Assembly: GCA_050288105.1 (NCBI GenBank)
Contig: JBNKDE010000001.1
Coordinates: 186,001 to 250,000 of the forward strand
Direction of reading: 5' to 3'
From: JACNJF01 sp050288105
Lineage (GTDB): Bacteria; Pseudomonadota; Gammaproteobacteria; GCA-001735895
DNA: 64,000 bases
Part shown: in pieces, positions 15,802 to 24,613 of the stretch
Position numbering within the stretch: the stretch's first letter is position 1
Layout of the letters: every line of letters starts with the position of its first letter
Notes under the pieces: generated by a model
Seen by the model: the letters and a program-made list of their open reading frames with translations, nothing else
Database searches by the model: none
What the model was told of the DNA's origin: nothing
Made by a program: the position numbers and the translations under genes

Positions 15802-17193
15802 ATGTTAGCCACTCGGGAAGAGCAGGATATGCTGGGTGCGCGGTTTTTACCGTCGAATGCCTACTACGGCATCCATACTCTGCGCGCCGTTGAAAATTTT
15901 CCGATTACTGAAACCTCAATCTCCGACTACCCCATGTTGATTCGGTCGCTGGCCTGTATCAAGCAGGCGGCCGCGCTCGCCAATCATGAACTGGGATTGC
16001 TTGACAAGCCGCGCACCGAGGCGATCGTGAGCGCTTGCGAGATGCTGCGCGATGGTGAATATCACGACCAGTTTCCGGTCGATGTGATTCAGGGCGGAGC
16101 GGGTACCTCGACCAATATGAACGCCAACGAGGTCATCGCTAACCTGGCTCTTGAAGTTGTGGGCAGGGTCAAGGGGGACTACGCCTGGCTGCATCCGAAC
16201 GAACATGTCAATCTGAGCCAGAGTACCAATGATGTGTACCCAACTGCGTTAAAGCTGTCCGCCTGTTTTGGCATAGTCGAATTGCTCGAGGCGATGGGAG
16301 TCCTGCAAAATGCTTTCCAGGCCAAGGCTGTGGAATTCGAAGACGTGCTTAAAATGGGACGCACCCAACTTCAGGATGCCGTGCCAATGACCCTGGGGCA
16401 GGAGTTCGGTGTCTATGCGGAGACCCTTGGTGAGGATATCGAGCGGCTTAAGGAAGCCTCGCTGCTGGTGCGTGAAATCAATCTCGGTGGCACGGCCATC
16501 GGCACCGGCATCAACGCCCATCCCGAGTATGCAAGGCTGGTCTGTCAACATTTGTCGGAGATCGCCGGCATCGCACTGATAACAGCGCCTAACCTGATCG
16601 AGGCGACACAGGATTGCGGTGCTTTTGTACAGTTGTCCGGTGTTCTCAAGCGCATTGCGGTTAAGCTATCAAAAACCTGCAACGATTTGAGACTGCTGTC
16701 GAGCGGACCGCGAGCAGGGCTTAATGAAATCAACCTGCCTCCGATGCAGGCTGGCTCCAGCATCATGCCGGGAAAGGTCAATCCGGTAATCCCTGAAGTG
16801 GTCAATCAGGTAGCGTTTGAGGTCATCGGTAACGATGTCACCATTACTATGGCCGCCGAATCCGGACAACTGCAATTGAACGCCTTTGAGCCTGTCATCG
16901 CCTACAGCCTGTTCAAGAGTATTAGCCACCTGCGCAATGCCTGCAGGACCCTGGCAGAGCGTTGCGTTGTCGGCATTACCGCCAATCGCGATTTACTGCG
17001 TGCGCAGGTGGAGAACTCTATTGGCCTGGTGACAGCACTTAATCCCTATCTGGGTTACGTCAACGCTACCCATGTGGCGCGAACGGCTCTGCGTGACAAC
17101 CGCCGTGTTTACGACCTGGTGCTGGAAATGGGATTACTGTCCAAACAACAACTCGATGAGATTCTGCAACCGGACAAATTGACCAGGTCCTAG
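15802..17193 (+). CDS. aspA: Aspartate ammonia-lyase
   Basis: A fumarase/aspartase-family enzyme converting L-aspartate to fumarate and ammonia. Signatures are GGAGTSTNMNANE, NLSQSTNDVYPTA and the catalytic loop GSSIMPGKVNP. The start at 15802 has AGAGG about 8 bases upstream and matches the N-terminal length of known AspA; an in-frame ATG at 15784 lacks a ribosome binding site and adds six residues. It ends the GNAT-aminotransferase-GhrA operon, and its last bases overlap the convergent M20 gene. In context it would release nitrogen collected on aspartate. Confidence 0.9.
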   Translation: MLATREEQDMLGARFLPSNAYYGIHTLRAVENFPITETSISDYPMLIRSLACIKQAAALANHELGLLDKPRTEAIVSACEMLRDGEYHDQFPVDVIQGGAGTSTNMNANEVIANLALEVVGRVKGDYAWLHPNEHVNLSQSTNDVYPTALKLSACFGIVELLEAMGVLQNAFQAKAVEFEDVLKMGRTQLQDAVPMTLGQEFGVYAETLGEDIERLKEASLLVREINLGGTAIGTGINAHPEYARLVCQHLSEIAGIALITAPNLIEATQDCGAFVQLSGVLKRIAVKLSKTCNDLRLLSSGPRAGLNEINLPPMQAGSSIMPGKVNPVIPEVVNQVAFEVIGNDVTITMAAESGQLQLNAFEPVIAYSLFKSISHLRNACRTLAERCVVGITANRDLLRAQVENSIGLVTALNPYLGYVNATHVARTALRDNRRVYDLVLEMGLLSKQQLDEILQPDKLTRS

Positions 17194-18353
17194 TCCGACA
17201 AATGGCGCTCCGCAAGCGCAACATGAAGACGAATCCCGGTCGCCAGCACATCGTCATTAAAATCGTAATGCGGATGATGTAGTGGTACTTCCTTATCACC
17301 GCGCCCCTGGCCCAGCCAAATATATGCACCCTCGCAGGCCTGCAACATGAATCCGAAGTCTTCCGAAGTAAATGCAGGCTGCGCGGCGGGTTCGGCATGG
17401 GCAAACGTGGCTGCGGCGGCTAGTGCTTCCTCAGCAGCTTGCGCGTTGTTGATCGTCGCCGGATAGTAACGATCGTAATTCACCGTTATCTGGGTTCCAC
17501 TGGCTATGCCCACGCCCTCAGCTACCTGGCGCAGGGATTGTTCAATGCGATCCTGCACCGCGGCATCGAAGCTGCGCACCGTGCCAACAACGCGAACAAC
17601 GGCAGGAAGGACGTTGTGCGAACTGCCTCCCTCTATCTGGGTAATGGATAGTACCGCTGTGGACATAGGCGGGATACGACGCGAAACCAGTGTATTTAGC
17701 TGGGTGACAAGGTCACTGGCGGCTAAGATTGCATCCGGTGTTTGATGCGGCATCGCGGCATGAGCACCTCGCCCCTTAACTAGAATTTCAAACTTGTCGG
17801 CTGCCGCCATGATTGGTCCCGGTCGTGTCGAAATCGTTCCTGCTGGGAGATCTGGCCAGTTGTGCAGGGCGTATACCCGATCACAGGGAAATCGATCGAA
17901 TAATCCATCCTCAATCATGGCGCGGGCGCCGGCTTCACCTTCTTCTGCCGGTTGAAAGATGAAATGTACCGTACCATCGAAGCGGCGAGTACGAGCCAGC
18001 TGCTGAGCTGCACCCAGCAGCATCGAAACGTGGCCATCATGACCACAACCATGAAAAATACCCGGGTTGCAGCTGGCATAGGGTAGGCCGGTCTCCTCGT
18101 GGATTGGCAATGCATCCATATCGGCGCGCAAGCCGATACTGCGGTTTGAATTGCCCACCTTGAGAGACGCAACAACGCCAGTCCCACCGATACCAGGGTG
18201 AACCTCTAGCCCAAGCTCGCGTAAAGCCTGTTCAATTTTGTTCGCGGTTCGGTGCTCTTGGTAGGCGAGTTCGGGATTAGCATGAATATCACGACGAAAA
18301 GCTACCAAAGGCGCTACTAAATCGTCGATTGCTGCACTGTCGTTGTTTTGCAT
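17190..18353 (-). CDS. M20 family amidohydrolase (hippurate/N-acyl-amino-acid hydrolase-like)
   Basis: 387-aa zinc-dependent M20D peptidase/amidohydrolase. The motifs ADMDALPI, GCGHDGH and PAEEGEAGA carry the metal ligands and the catalytic Glu. It would remove an acyl group, for example acetyl or benzoyl, from an amino acid or amine. With GNAT acetyltransferases in the same locus, an acetylation-deacetylation step is possible (inference). It is convergent with aspA and overlaps its end by 4 bases, leaving no room for a terminator between them. Confidence 0.87.
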   Translation of the reverse strand: MQNNDSAAIDDLVAPLVAFRRDIHANPELAYQEHRTANKIEQALRELGLEVHPGIGGTGVVASLKVGNSNRSIGLRADMDALPIHEETGLPYASCNPGIFHGCGHDGHVSMLLGAAQQLARTRRFDGTVHFIFQPAEEGEAGARAMIEDGLFDRFPCDRVYALHNWPDLPAGTISTRPGPIMAAADKFEILVKGRGAHAAMPHQTPDAILAASDLVTQLNTLVSRRIPPMSTAVLSITQIEGGSSHNVLPAVVRVVGTVRSFDAAVQDRIEQSLRQVAEGVGIASGTQITVNYDRYYPATINNAQAAEEALAAAATFAHAEPAAQPAFTSEDFGFMLQACEGAYIWLGQGRGDKEVPLHHPHYDFNDDVLATGIRLHVALAERHLSD

Positions 18354-18724
18354 GGTAGCCCCTGCGTTGGAGGTGAGAGGAGAGTAGTTCTACTCACAAC
18401 CTTACCAATATCGTTACGAATATCCTGCTATTTTACGGCCAGTTTTGGCATTTTCTGTTGTTAAGCCGGTGAAGTTAGCGGCTATTGCTGCAAGCTATAC
18501 CGCATACTGATGTTGTGAGCGAATATCTACTCATTAATTAGGGAAGTACAGATAGCCGCATAACTTATAGGAAAACCCTGTTTTAAGGATGCCTCTAAAA
18601 TGTAACAGGCGCAAATAGGCGGTGCGTGATGCTGTTTCTAGCGCAATATGCGGTCAATGAATCGAAATCAGCAGAATTTTCTGCTGGGGTAAATTTACAA
18701 TAAGGGCTACGTTTGGAGATTACT
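18354..18724. promoter_or_regulatory. Divergent intergenic region between M20 and DAO genes
   Basis: About 370 bases with promoters for both genes. The clearest feature is an 18-base inverted repeat, CAGCAGAATTTTCTGCTG (18669-18686), 39 bases ahead of the oxidase start. It lacks a T-run and is a candidate operator. I see no other gene. Confidence 0.5.
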
Positions 18725-20050
18725 ATGACTGCCCCACTTCTTAGAATTGAAACGAGTGCCGAATTACCACGTCAGGTGGATGTCGTCGTTATTGGTGGCG
18801 GTATCATCGGAACCTCGGCGGCTTATTATCTGGCCAGACGAGGCGTGTCAGTCGCGTTGCTTGAAAAAGGTATCGTCGGTGGAGAGCAGTCCAGTCGAAA
18901 CTGGGGTTGGTGCCGTCAGCAAAATCGTGACGTCCGTGAATTGCCGATGTCGACGAAGTCGTTGGAGCTGTGGGATCATCTAGCTGAAGAGATCGGCGAA
19001 GACGTAGGCTTTCGCCGCTGCGGCCTGTTCTATCTCAGTAATAAAGAGGCTGAGCTTGAAGCCTGGTCCAAATGGTGTCGATTTGCCGCCACGCAAGATG
19101 TGATCAGCCAGGTTCTTTCGAGTAAGGAAGCCACTGAGCGAGGTAAGGCAACGGGCCGATCCTGGCGCGGCGGGGTGTTTTCGCAAAGCGATGGGGTCGC
19201 CGATCCATCCCGTGCGGTGCCTGTTATTGCTAAAGGCATTGTTCAGGCCGGCGGTCATGTTGTCCAGAACTGTGCTGTTCGCGGTGTGCTGACCGAGGCA
19301 GGTCGTGTATGTGGCGTTGTCACCGAGCACGGGGAAGTCCGCTGCTCACAAGTCGTGATGGCGGGTGGTGCATGGGCTTCATCTTTCTGCAATCAGTTGG
19401 GAATCACCTTTCCCCAGGCTTCGATACGTTCATCTATTCTTGCGGTAGCGCCTGGGGCCCAGGGCGTGCCGGACACTTTACACACTGCAGAGGTAACCAT
19501 AACATGCCGGGGTGACGGTGGTTATACGCTGGCCATCAGTGGCAGTGCGAATGTCGATCCGACATTCCAGCAATTGCGCTTTGCCAGTGATTTTCTGCCC
19601 ATGTTCGCAAAACGCTGGCGTCTGTTATCTCCCGGCGGCTTGCAGGCGATACGTGCCGGTCATGAGACCCGACGCAAATGGGCGCTTGATGCCCCCACAC
19701 CGATGGAAGCCATGCGTATTCTCGATCCAAAGCCGAGCCAGTCGGCGTTGCGTAAAACTCTTGAGCGCGCACGTCAACTAGTACCTGCATTGAAGTCTGT
19801 TGAGATGACGGCCGGGTGGGGTGGTTATATCGATAGCACGCCTGATGGCGTGCCAGTCATTGAGCCATCGGAGGCCCTGCCAGGGTTTTTGCTGGCAGCC
19901 GGATTCAGTGGACACGGTTTTGGTATAGGCCCGGGCGCGGGTCACCTGATTGCCGATCTGGTCACTGGCGCAGATCCGATTGTAGATCCATCACAATACA
20001 GGCTTGCACGCCTGAAGGCGTCATCCTGGGGTAAAGTGTCTGAATTTTAG
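18725..20050 (+). CDS. FAD-dependent D-amino acid oxidase/dehydrogenase family protein (DadA-like)
   Basis: About 441-aa DAO-superfamily flavoprotein. VVVIGGGIIGTSAAYYLA is the FAD-binding motif, EQSSRNWGWCRQQNRD the flavin-contacting segment, and GFSGHGFGIGPGAG the C-terminal loop. The start at 18725 is preferred because TGGAG lies 6 bases upstream; a TTG at 18713 would include the ribosome binding site. It should oxidise an amino acid or N-substituted amine to an imine. It stands alone between a divergent amidohydrolase and a MerR gene. It is only distantly related to the oxidase at 10320. Confidence 0.86.
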   Translation: MTAPLLRIETSAELPRQVDVVVIGGGIIGTSAAYYLARRGVSVALLEKGIVGGEQSSRNWGWCRQQNRDVRELPMSTKSLELWDHLAEEIGEDVGFRRCGLFYLSNKEAELEAWSKWCRFAATQDVISQVLSSKEATERGKATGRSWRGGVFSQSDGVADPSRAVPVIAKGIVQAGGHVVQNCAVRGVLTEAGRVCGVVTEHGEVRCSQVVMAGGAWASSFCNQLGITFPQASIRSSILAVAPGAQGVPDTLHTAEVTITCRGDGGYTLAISGSANVDPTFQQLRFASDFLPMFAKRWRLLSPGGLQAIRAGHETRRKWALDAPTPMEAMRILDPKPSQSALRKTLERARQLVPALKSVEMTAGWGGYIDSTPDGVPVIEPSEALPGFLLAAGFSGHGFGIGPGAGHLIADLVTGADPIVDPSQYRLARLKASSWGKVSEF

Positions 20051-20112
20051 CTTTAGCTGCTCTTCGCGCCAGCATGGAAACAGGCATGCGGCGCGACTGG
20101 TTTCAGGTTATC

Positions 20113-20143
20113 TTGACCTGTAAATACTACTAGAGGTATCCCT
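20113..20143 (+). promoter_or_regulatory. Possible MerR-type operator ahead of the second MerR gene
   Basis: TTGACCTGTA...CTAGAGGT resembles the operator half-sites of the zntA promoter (ACCTATAG...CTAGAGG at 23165-23189). No convincing -10 lies at the expected distance, and the proposed TTG start follows at once. Treat as tentative. Confidence 0.4.
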
Positions 20144-20602
20144 TTGACTTTGACTATAGGCCAATTGTCGCAACGCTCCGGCGTTAAGGTGCCCACCATT
20201 CGTTACTACGAAAAAATCGGCATTATGCCTGATGCACCACGCAATGTCGGAAACCAGCGCAGATACGGAGCAAAGCATCTGGAGCGCTTGCAATTTATTC
20301 GTCACGCGCGGGATCTGGGCTTTGCGATGGATAGCATCCGTGCTCTGCTCGATATGTCGTCAACGCCTCAGGCATCATGTCATGCCGCTGATAGCATTGC
20401 GCGCTCGCATCTGGATGCGATCCGCGACAGGATTGCCCAGCTGACCCTGTTGCAGCGAGAGCTGGAGCGGATGGTAGATGAATGTAGTCATGGCAATATC
20501 TGTGACTGCCGCGTGATCGAGATTCTGGCCGATCACGCGGAATGTTCAACCGATCACGGACGGATTGAATCTGGATTGCCAGGTAAAGAAGCGCCAGCTT
20601 GA
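20144..20602 (+). CDS. MerR-family Zn/Cd/Pb-responsive regulator
   Basis: 152-aa MerR protein: helix-turn-helix (TIRYYEKIGIM, residues 1-70), dimer helix (about 78-115), and a cysteine-rich C-terminal loop with CSHGNICDCRVIE. Together with the cysteine in ASCHAA this resembles the ZntR/CadR/PbrR group. Start is a TTG with AGAGG 7 bases upstream. Its 3' end overlaps the 3' end of the convergent ZntA-type ATPase by 49 bases. It probably activates that ATPase through the dyad promoter at 23159-23189. Confidence 0.85.
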   Translation: MTLTIGQLSQRSGVKVPTIRYYEKIGIMPDAPRNVGNQRRYGAKHLERLQFIRHARDLGFAMDSIRALLDMSSTPQASCHAADSIARSHLDAIRDRIAQLTLLQRELERMVDECSHGNICDCRVIEILADHAECSTDHGRIESGLPGKEAPA

Positions 20603-23115
20603 GTTTTAGATCTGCTACCAAAGTATCCTAGCAGACGCATCGCATTGAGCGTGACCAGGACCGTTGCACCGGTATCAGCCATCACCGCCATCCACAGGCC
20701 GGATAGACCGGTTACTGTTGTGACCAGGAACAAAGCCTTCAGTCCTATCGCTATATAGACATTTTGCCGCACGATCGACATCGTGCCCCTGGCCAGATGG
20801 ACCATACGCGCAACATCGCCAATATCGTTGCGCATGATGGCTGCATTGGCAGCCTCCATGGCGACATCCGTTCCTGATCCAATCGCAATACCCACATGAG
20901 ATTCAGCCAATGCCGGTGCATCGTTGACGCCATCGCCAACCATCATCACGGTTTCATTTTTCGCCAGCGCGCGCACTGCACCGGCTTTGTCTTCGGGTAG
21001 CATCTCGGCCTGAACCTCGATTCCAAGATCCGCAGCAATAGCCGCAGCCGTACGCTGGTTGTCACCGGTCATCATGATCGGGTTAATGCCCAGCGACTTT
21101 AGCTGCGCCAATCCTGCAGGGGTTGTTGCACGGGGCTCATCGCGCAGTGCGATCAATCCGGCAATGTCTGCTGCGCAGGTGACAACAACGACAGTTTTGC
21201 CTGCGCTTTCAAGTTCTTTAATCTGGCCTTGCATCAGTTCGGAAATGGTAGCCCGTTCAGCGGCAAAACGCGGTGCGCCGATGAAGATTTCGGCCTGGTT
21301 CACGAGGCCCTGCATACCTTTGCCGGGAACGATGCGAACATCTGTCGCGGGGCTGGCTACGATGTTGCGGGAGACCGATTCACGGCAAATCGCTTCGGCC
21401 AGAGGGTGGGATGATCCCTGCTCGACACCCGTCACCAGTTCGAGAAGCTCCTGCTCGCCGCCGCGTAGCGAAACAATATCGGTTACCTCGGGTTTGCCTT
21501 CGGTCAGCGTACCCGTCTTGTCGAAAACGACGGCGCTGGCGCGCGCGAGTTGTTCCATGACCGCGCCACCTTTGATCAGGATGCCGTGGCGGGAACCGGC
21601 GGACAGGCTGGCTGCGATTGCGGCAGGAACCGAAATAACCAGTGCGCAGGGACAACCGATTAGCAGCAGCGCTAATGCGCGGTATATCCATGTCTCCCAG
21701 CTGCCCCAGCCTGCTAGTGGCGGCACAACGGCAACGGCAACAGCGATGGCGATGATGATCGGCATATACACCCTGGAAAAACGTTCGATGAAGCGTTCGG
21801 TAGGCGCTTTGCTGTCCTGGGCTTCCTCTACCATGTTGATGATGCGCGCAATGGTGTTGTTTTCGGCGGCTTTGCTCACCCTCACATGAAGGGTGGCATC
21901 GAAATTAATGGTACCTGCAAAGACCGCGTCGCCCGGCCCTTTGCTGACTGGCACACTCTCTCCGGTGACCGGGCTCTCGTCGACACTGGCAAAGCCCTGG
22001 AGAATTTCGCCATCTGCCGGAATGCGGTCACCCGGACGCACCAGAACGACCTGACCGATGCGTAAAGCTTCCGCATCGACCTGGCGCGGGGTGTCGTCCT
22101 CCAGCAACCAGGCTTCACGCGGCAACAATGCACCCAGTGCCTTGATGCCGGAGCGGGCCTTTTCAGCAGCTAGTCCTTCCAGAAATTCACCAACCATGAA
22201 CAGCAGCACCACCAGCAACGCTTCAAGCTGTTCACCGATGATAACAGCGCCGATTGCAGCGATGGTCATTAGCATCTGAATGGTAAAAAAGGCACCCAGC
22301 CTGCTGGCGATAAATGCGCGTTTGGCAATGGGGAAAAGGGCAATCGCAACCGTTGCTGTGAGCAGTACCGGTGCCAGCTCGGGTGCGATCAGGCTACCGA
22401 TAGAGGCGAAAACGCTCAAAACGATGCTGCTTGCCAAATGACGGGTTTTGGCTGTGTTCCACCAGGCGCTGGGAGCGCTGTTTTTGCTTTCGCTTTGCAA
22501 AGAAGTAGCGATAAAACCCAGCTTATGCACGGTTTTTTCAATGTCTTCGACCGCCGTTTGCAATACATCAAGATCCAGTGTCAGGATTTCACGAGCGACA
22601 GAAACATTCGCATTGGATACGCCGGGTAATCCACTAAGCGCAGAGGTGATGGTCGCTGCACAGCTGCCGCAATCCATGCCCGCGATGCGAAACTGGTGCG
22701 AACTGTCGCTTAGAGGAGGTGTGGTTTCATCATCTGCAGTGGAGCAACAGGCGTGGCTGTGCTGGTGCATATGATCATGTTCGTGTTTATGGTCGTGCTC
22801 GCCATGGCAGGCATGTGAATGGTCATGACCGTGCTGGGCATGTGAATGTACGTGCGGGGAATCGTCCGCTTTTGCTGTGTCTTTGTGTTGCAGGATTGCT
22901 GTAAAGCCGAGACTACGCACGGTTTTTTCAATTCTATCGGTTGTCATTGCTAGCGGATCATGACGTAGTGTCATGCGTTCGCGGGCAACCGACACCTCGA
23001 CATCATCCACACCGGGTAGCCCGGCTATTGCGGTTGTCAGCGTCGCGGCGCAACTGCCACAATCCATACCTTCGACACGGTAGGTTCTTAGCGTTTTATT
23101 TGTTAAGTCAGTCAT
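20554..23115 (-). CDS. Zn/Cd/Pb-exporting P1B-type ATPase (ZntA-like) with two HMA domains
   Basis: 853-aa P1B-ATPase. It has two N-terminal HMA domains (GMDCGSC near residue 17 and again near 147) separated by a His-rich linker of about 45 residues full of HDH and HSH units. Then come the membrane CPC site (CPCALVIS), the phosphorylation motif DKTGTLTEG, SSHPLAEA and GDGVNDAPAL. This is the divalent-metal subgroup (Zn, Cd, Pb). The double HMA with a His-rich linker makes it longer than E. coli ZntA. It is convergent with, and overlaps, the MerR gene likely to regulate it. Confidence 0.92.
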   Translation of the reverse strand: MTDLTNKTLRTYRVEGMDCGSCAATLTTAIAGLPGVDDVEVSVARERMTLRHDPLAMTTDRIEKTVRSLGFTAILQHKDTAKADDSPHVHSHAQHGHDHSHACHGEHDHKHEHDHMHQHSHACCSTADDETTPPLSDSSHQFRIAGMDCGSCAATITSALSGLPGVSNANVSVAREILTLDLDVLQTAVEDIEKTVHKLGFIATSLQSESKNSAPSAWWNTAKTRHLASSIVLSVFASIGSLIAPELAPVLLTATVAIALFPIAKRAFIASRLGAFFTIQMLMTIAAIGAVIIGEQLEALLVVLLFMVGEFLEGLAAEKARSGIKALGALLPREAWLLEDDTPRQVDAEALRIGQVVLVRPGDRIPADGEILQGFASVDESPVTGESVPVSKGPGDAVFAGTINFDATLHVRVSKAAENNTIARIINMVEEAQDSKAPTERFIERFSRVYMPIIIAIAVAVAVVPPLAGWGSWETWIYRALALLLIGCPCALVISVPAAIAASLSAGSRHGILIKGGAVMEQLARASAVVFDKTGTLTEGKPEVTDIVSLRGGEQELLELVTGVEQGSSHPLAEAICRESVSRNIVASPATDVRIVPGKGMQGLVNQAEIFIGAPRFAAERATISELMQGQIKELESAGKTVVVVTCAADIAGLIALRDEPRATTPAGLAQLKSLGINPIMMTGDNQRTAAAIAADLGIEVQAEMLPEDKAGAVRALAKNETVMMVGDGVNDAPALAESHVGIAIGSGTDVAMEAANAAIMRNDIGDVARMVHLARGTMSIVRQNVYIAIGLKALFLVTTVTGLSGLWMAVMADTGATVLVTLNAMRLLGYFGSRSKTQAGASLPGNPDSIRP

Positions 23116-23158
23116 TTTGCATGCCCCGATAATTGGTTAAAACCATTGATTCGGGAGC

Positions 23159-23189
23159 ATGCTAAAGCCTCTAGCCGCTATAGGTTCAA
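23159..23189 (-). promoter_or_regulatory. MerR-type promoter of the zntA-like gene
   Basis: Read on the minus strand: -35 TTGAAC (23189-23184), 19-bp spacer, -10 TAGCAT (23164-23159). The spacer holds a dyad CCTATAG-CGG-CTAGAGG. The overlong spacer and dyad are the hallmark of ZntR/CadR-type activation. The ATPase start codon is about 44 bases downstream. Confidence 0.75.
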
Positions 23190-23199
23190 GCGCTTTTTG

Positions 23200-24432
23200 T
23201 CAGGGCGTTTCACGCCTGTTAACAGGGCCTTGCGTCAGCCTGCCGATTCGCGTTGAACCCAGGAAGGCAAGCCCGCCAATCGCGACCAGGGTGCCTATAG
23301 CGCCGGAAACCGAAATACCGATGAGCCAGGATAATCCGGCGGGGGAGAACGCACTGGTCATTTCTATCGCCAGGCTTTGGCGACCAAAGATACCGCCAAA
23401 GGCAGCGGAACCGAAAAGATAAAGCGGAAAGGTTGAGCGCAAAATCGACACTACGCCTGCAGGCAGGCCAAACCCCAGCGTGACTAATACCGCAAGCCAT
23501 CCGGGTAGGGGTATGTCCATTACGGCACAGATCAGAAGCGGCGCAAAGCTAAGAGGAAGTGCGAAGTAGACCAGCTGGGCTAATTTTACCGGGTTAAGGT
23601 GATTCGCCCACAGGGTAACCAGCCCTCGGCTGGCAACATAGGAGATACCAATTAGCGAACCGGCAAAAACAGCTTCTTCTCTGGGTGTGCCGAGATGTTG
23701 AAAAATCTCAATCACAGCAATGCCGAAACCGACCGTGATGACTGCACCGCAACTTGCGATAGCTGTCTGCAAGGCAAAGCCGGAACGCTCGGCACCGGGC
23801 TGGATATTGGCGGGTGCCGCAGCTATGTTGCTATTCTTGCCTCCCGCACGAAGTTGCCCATAGCGTGACGAAAGCCATAGATGGATTGGAAAACATAGCA
23901 ACACCGTGACCACGGCATAGATTTGACAAAGCGTTCGCCAGTCAACAAAGCGCAAGCCAAATTCAGAAATCGGCCAGAATATCGAAGAGCATAATCCGGT
24001 CGCCAGCGATAGTGTACCGATCCCGCGCGCTGCGCCTGCCCCCATCGCCTGGGTGACTCCTGTATAGGCTGATGTGATTAGCCCGATATGCATAACCAGA
24101 CCGAAGACTAGCCAGGCTGCAAGATAGCTGATCATATCGCCGCTTAGCGATAAGGTGACCAGTGCAGCCGCGATGGCCAGAGAACCGGGGGCAAGCAATT
24201 TGAGTCCACCGATATGATCAGCCAGACGTCCCGCATAGGGGGCTGAAAGGGAGGAACTGAGGTACATAACAGTCGCTCCGGAAAACACGATACTGGTGGG
24301 GATTCCTAGATCTGCCGAGATGGGCTGGGCCAGGATACCAATCTGCGAGAAGGTGGAGCCCCAGCCAATAGTTTGCGTCACCATCAATCCGGAAATGAGT
24401 ATAAAACGGTCTTTTGAATTGAAGGCTGACAT
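23200..24432 (-). CDS. Major facilitator superfamily transporter
   Basis: About 410-aa MFS protein with roughly twelve hydrophobic helices. The start MSAFNSKD at 24432 is chosen because the first helix follows in normal register; an upstream TTG at 24495 would add 21 residues unlike the family. Neither start has a strong ribosome binding site. The loop between helices 2 and 3 carries the GRLADHIGG form of the MFS signature. The substrate is unknown. It lies downstream in divergent orientation to the Dpp operon and might export or import a related metabolite. Confidence 0.75.
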   Translation of the reverse strand: MSAFNSKDRFILISGLMVTQTIGWGSTFSQIGILAQPISADLGIPTSIVFSGATVMYLSSSLSAPYAGRLADHIGGLKLLAPGSLAIAAALVTLSLSGDMISYLAAWLVFGLVMHIGLITSAYTGVTQAMGAGAARGIGTLSLATGLCSSIFWPISEFGLRFVDWRTLCQIYAVVTVLLCFPIHLWLSSRYGQLRAGGKNSNIAAAPANIQPGAERSGFALQTAIASCGAVITVGFGIAVIEIFQHLGTPREEAVFAGSLIGISYVASRGLVTLWANHLNPVKLAQLVYFALPLSFAPLLICAVMDIPLPGWLAVLVTLGFGLPAGVVSILRSTFPLYLFGSAAFGGIFGRQSLAIEMTSAFSPAGLSWLIGISVSGAIGTLVAIGGLAFLGSTRIGRLTQGPVNRRETP

Positions 24433-24613
24433 GGGCAGGATTTTATACTGCCTGAGCAGTACGAAGTGCCAAATTGCACGAAAGCAGCGAAACAAACTGC
24501 CGTGACAGACCTAAATTGAAAATAAAATGAGCTTTAATTCTGTCATGATAGAAAAATAGACTAACTCGGGAAGATGTCCCGGGCTGATAACTACAAGAGA
24601 GGAATAAAATAGC

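Noticed and set aside
21059..21889. 276-aa plus-strand frame inside the ZntA-like gene
   Set aside because: It is wholly antisense to a gene with strong family motifs, has no ribosome binding site and shows low-complexity Ser/Ala/Pro composition typical of shadow frames.
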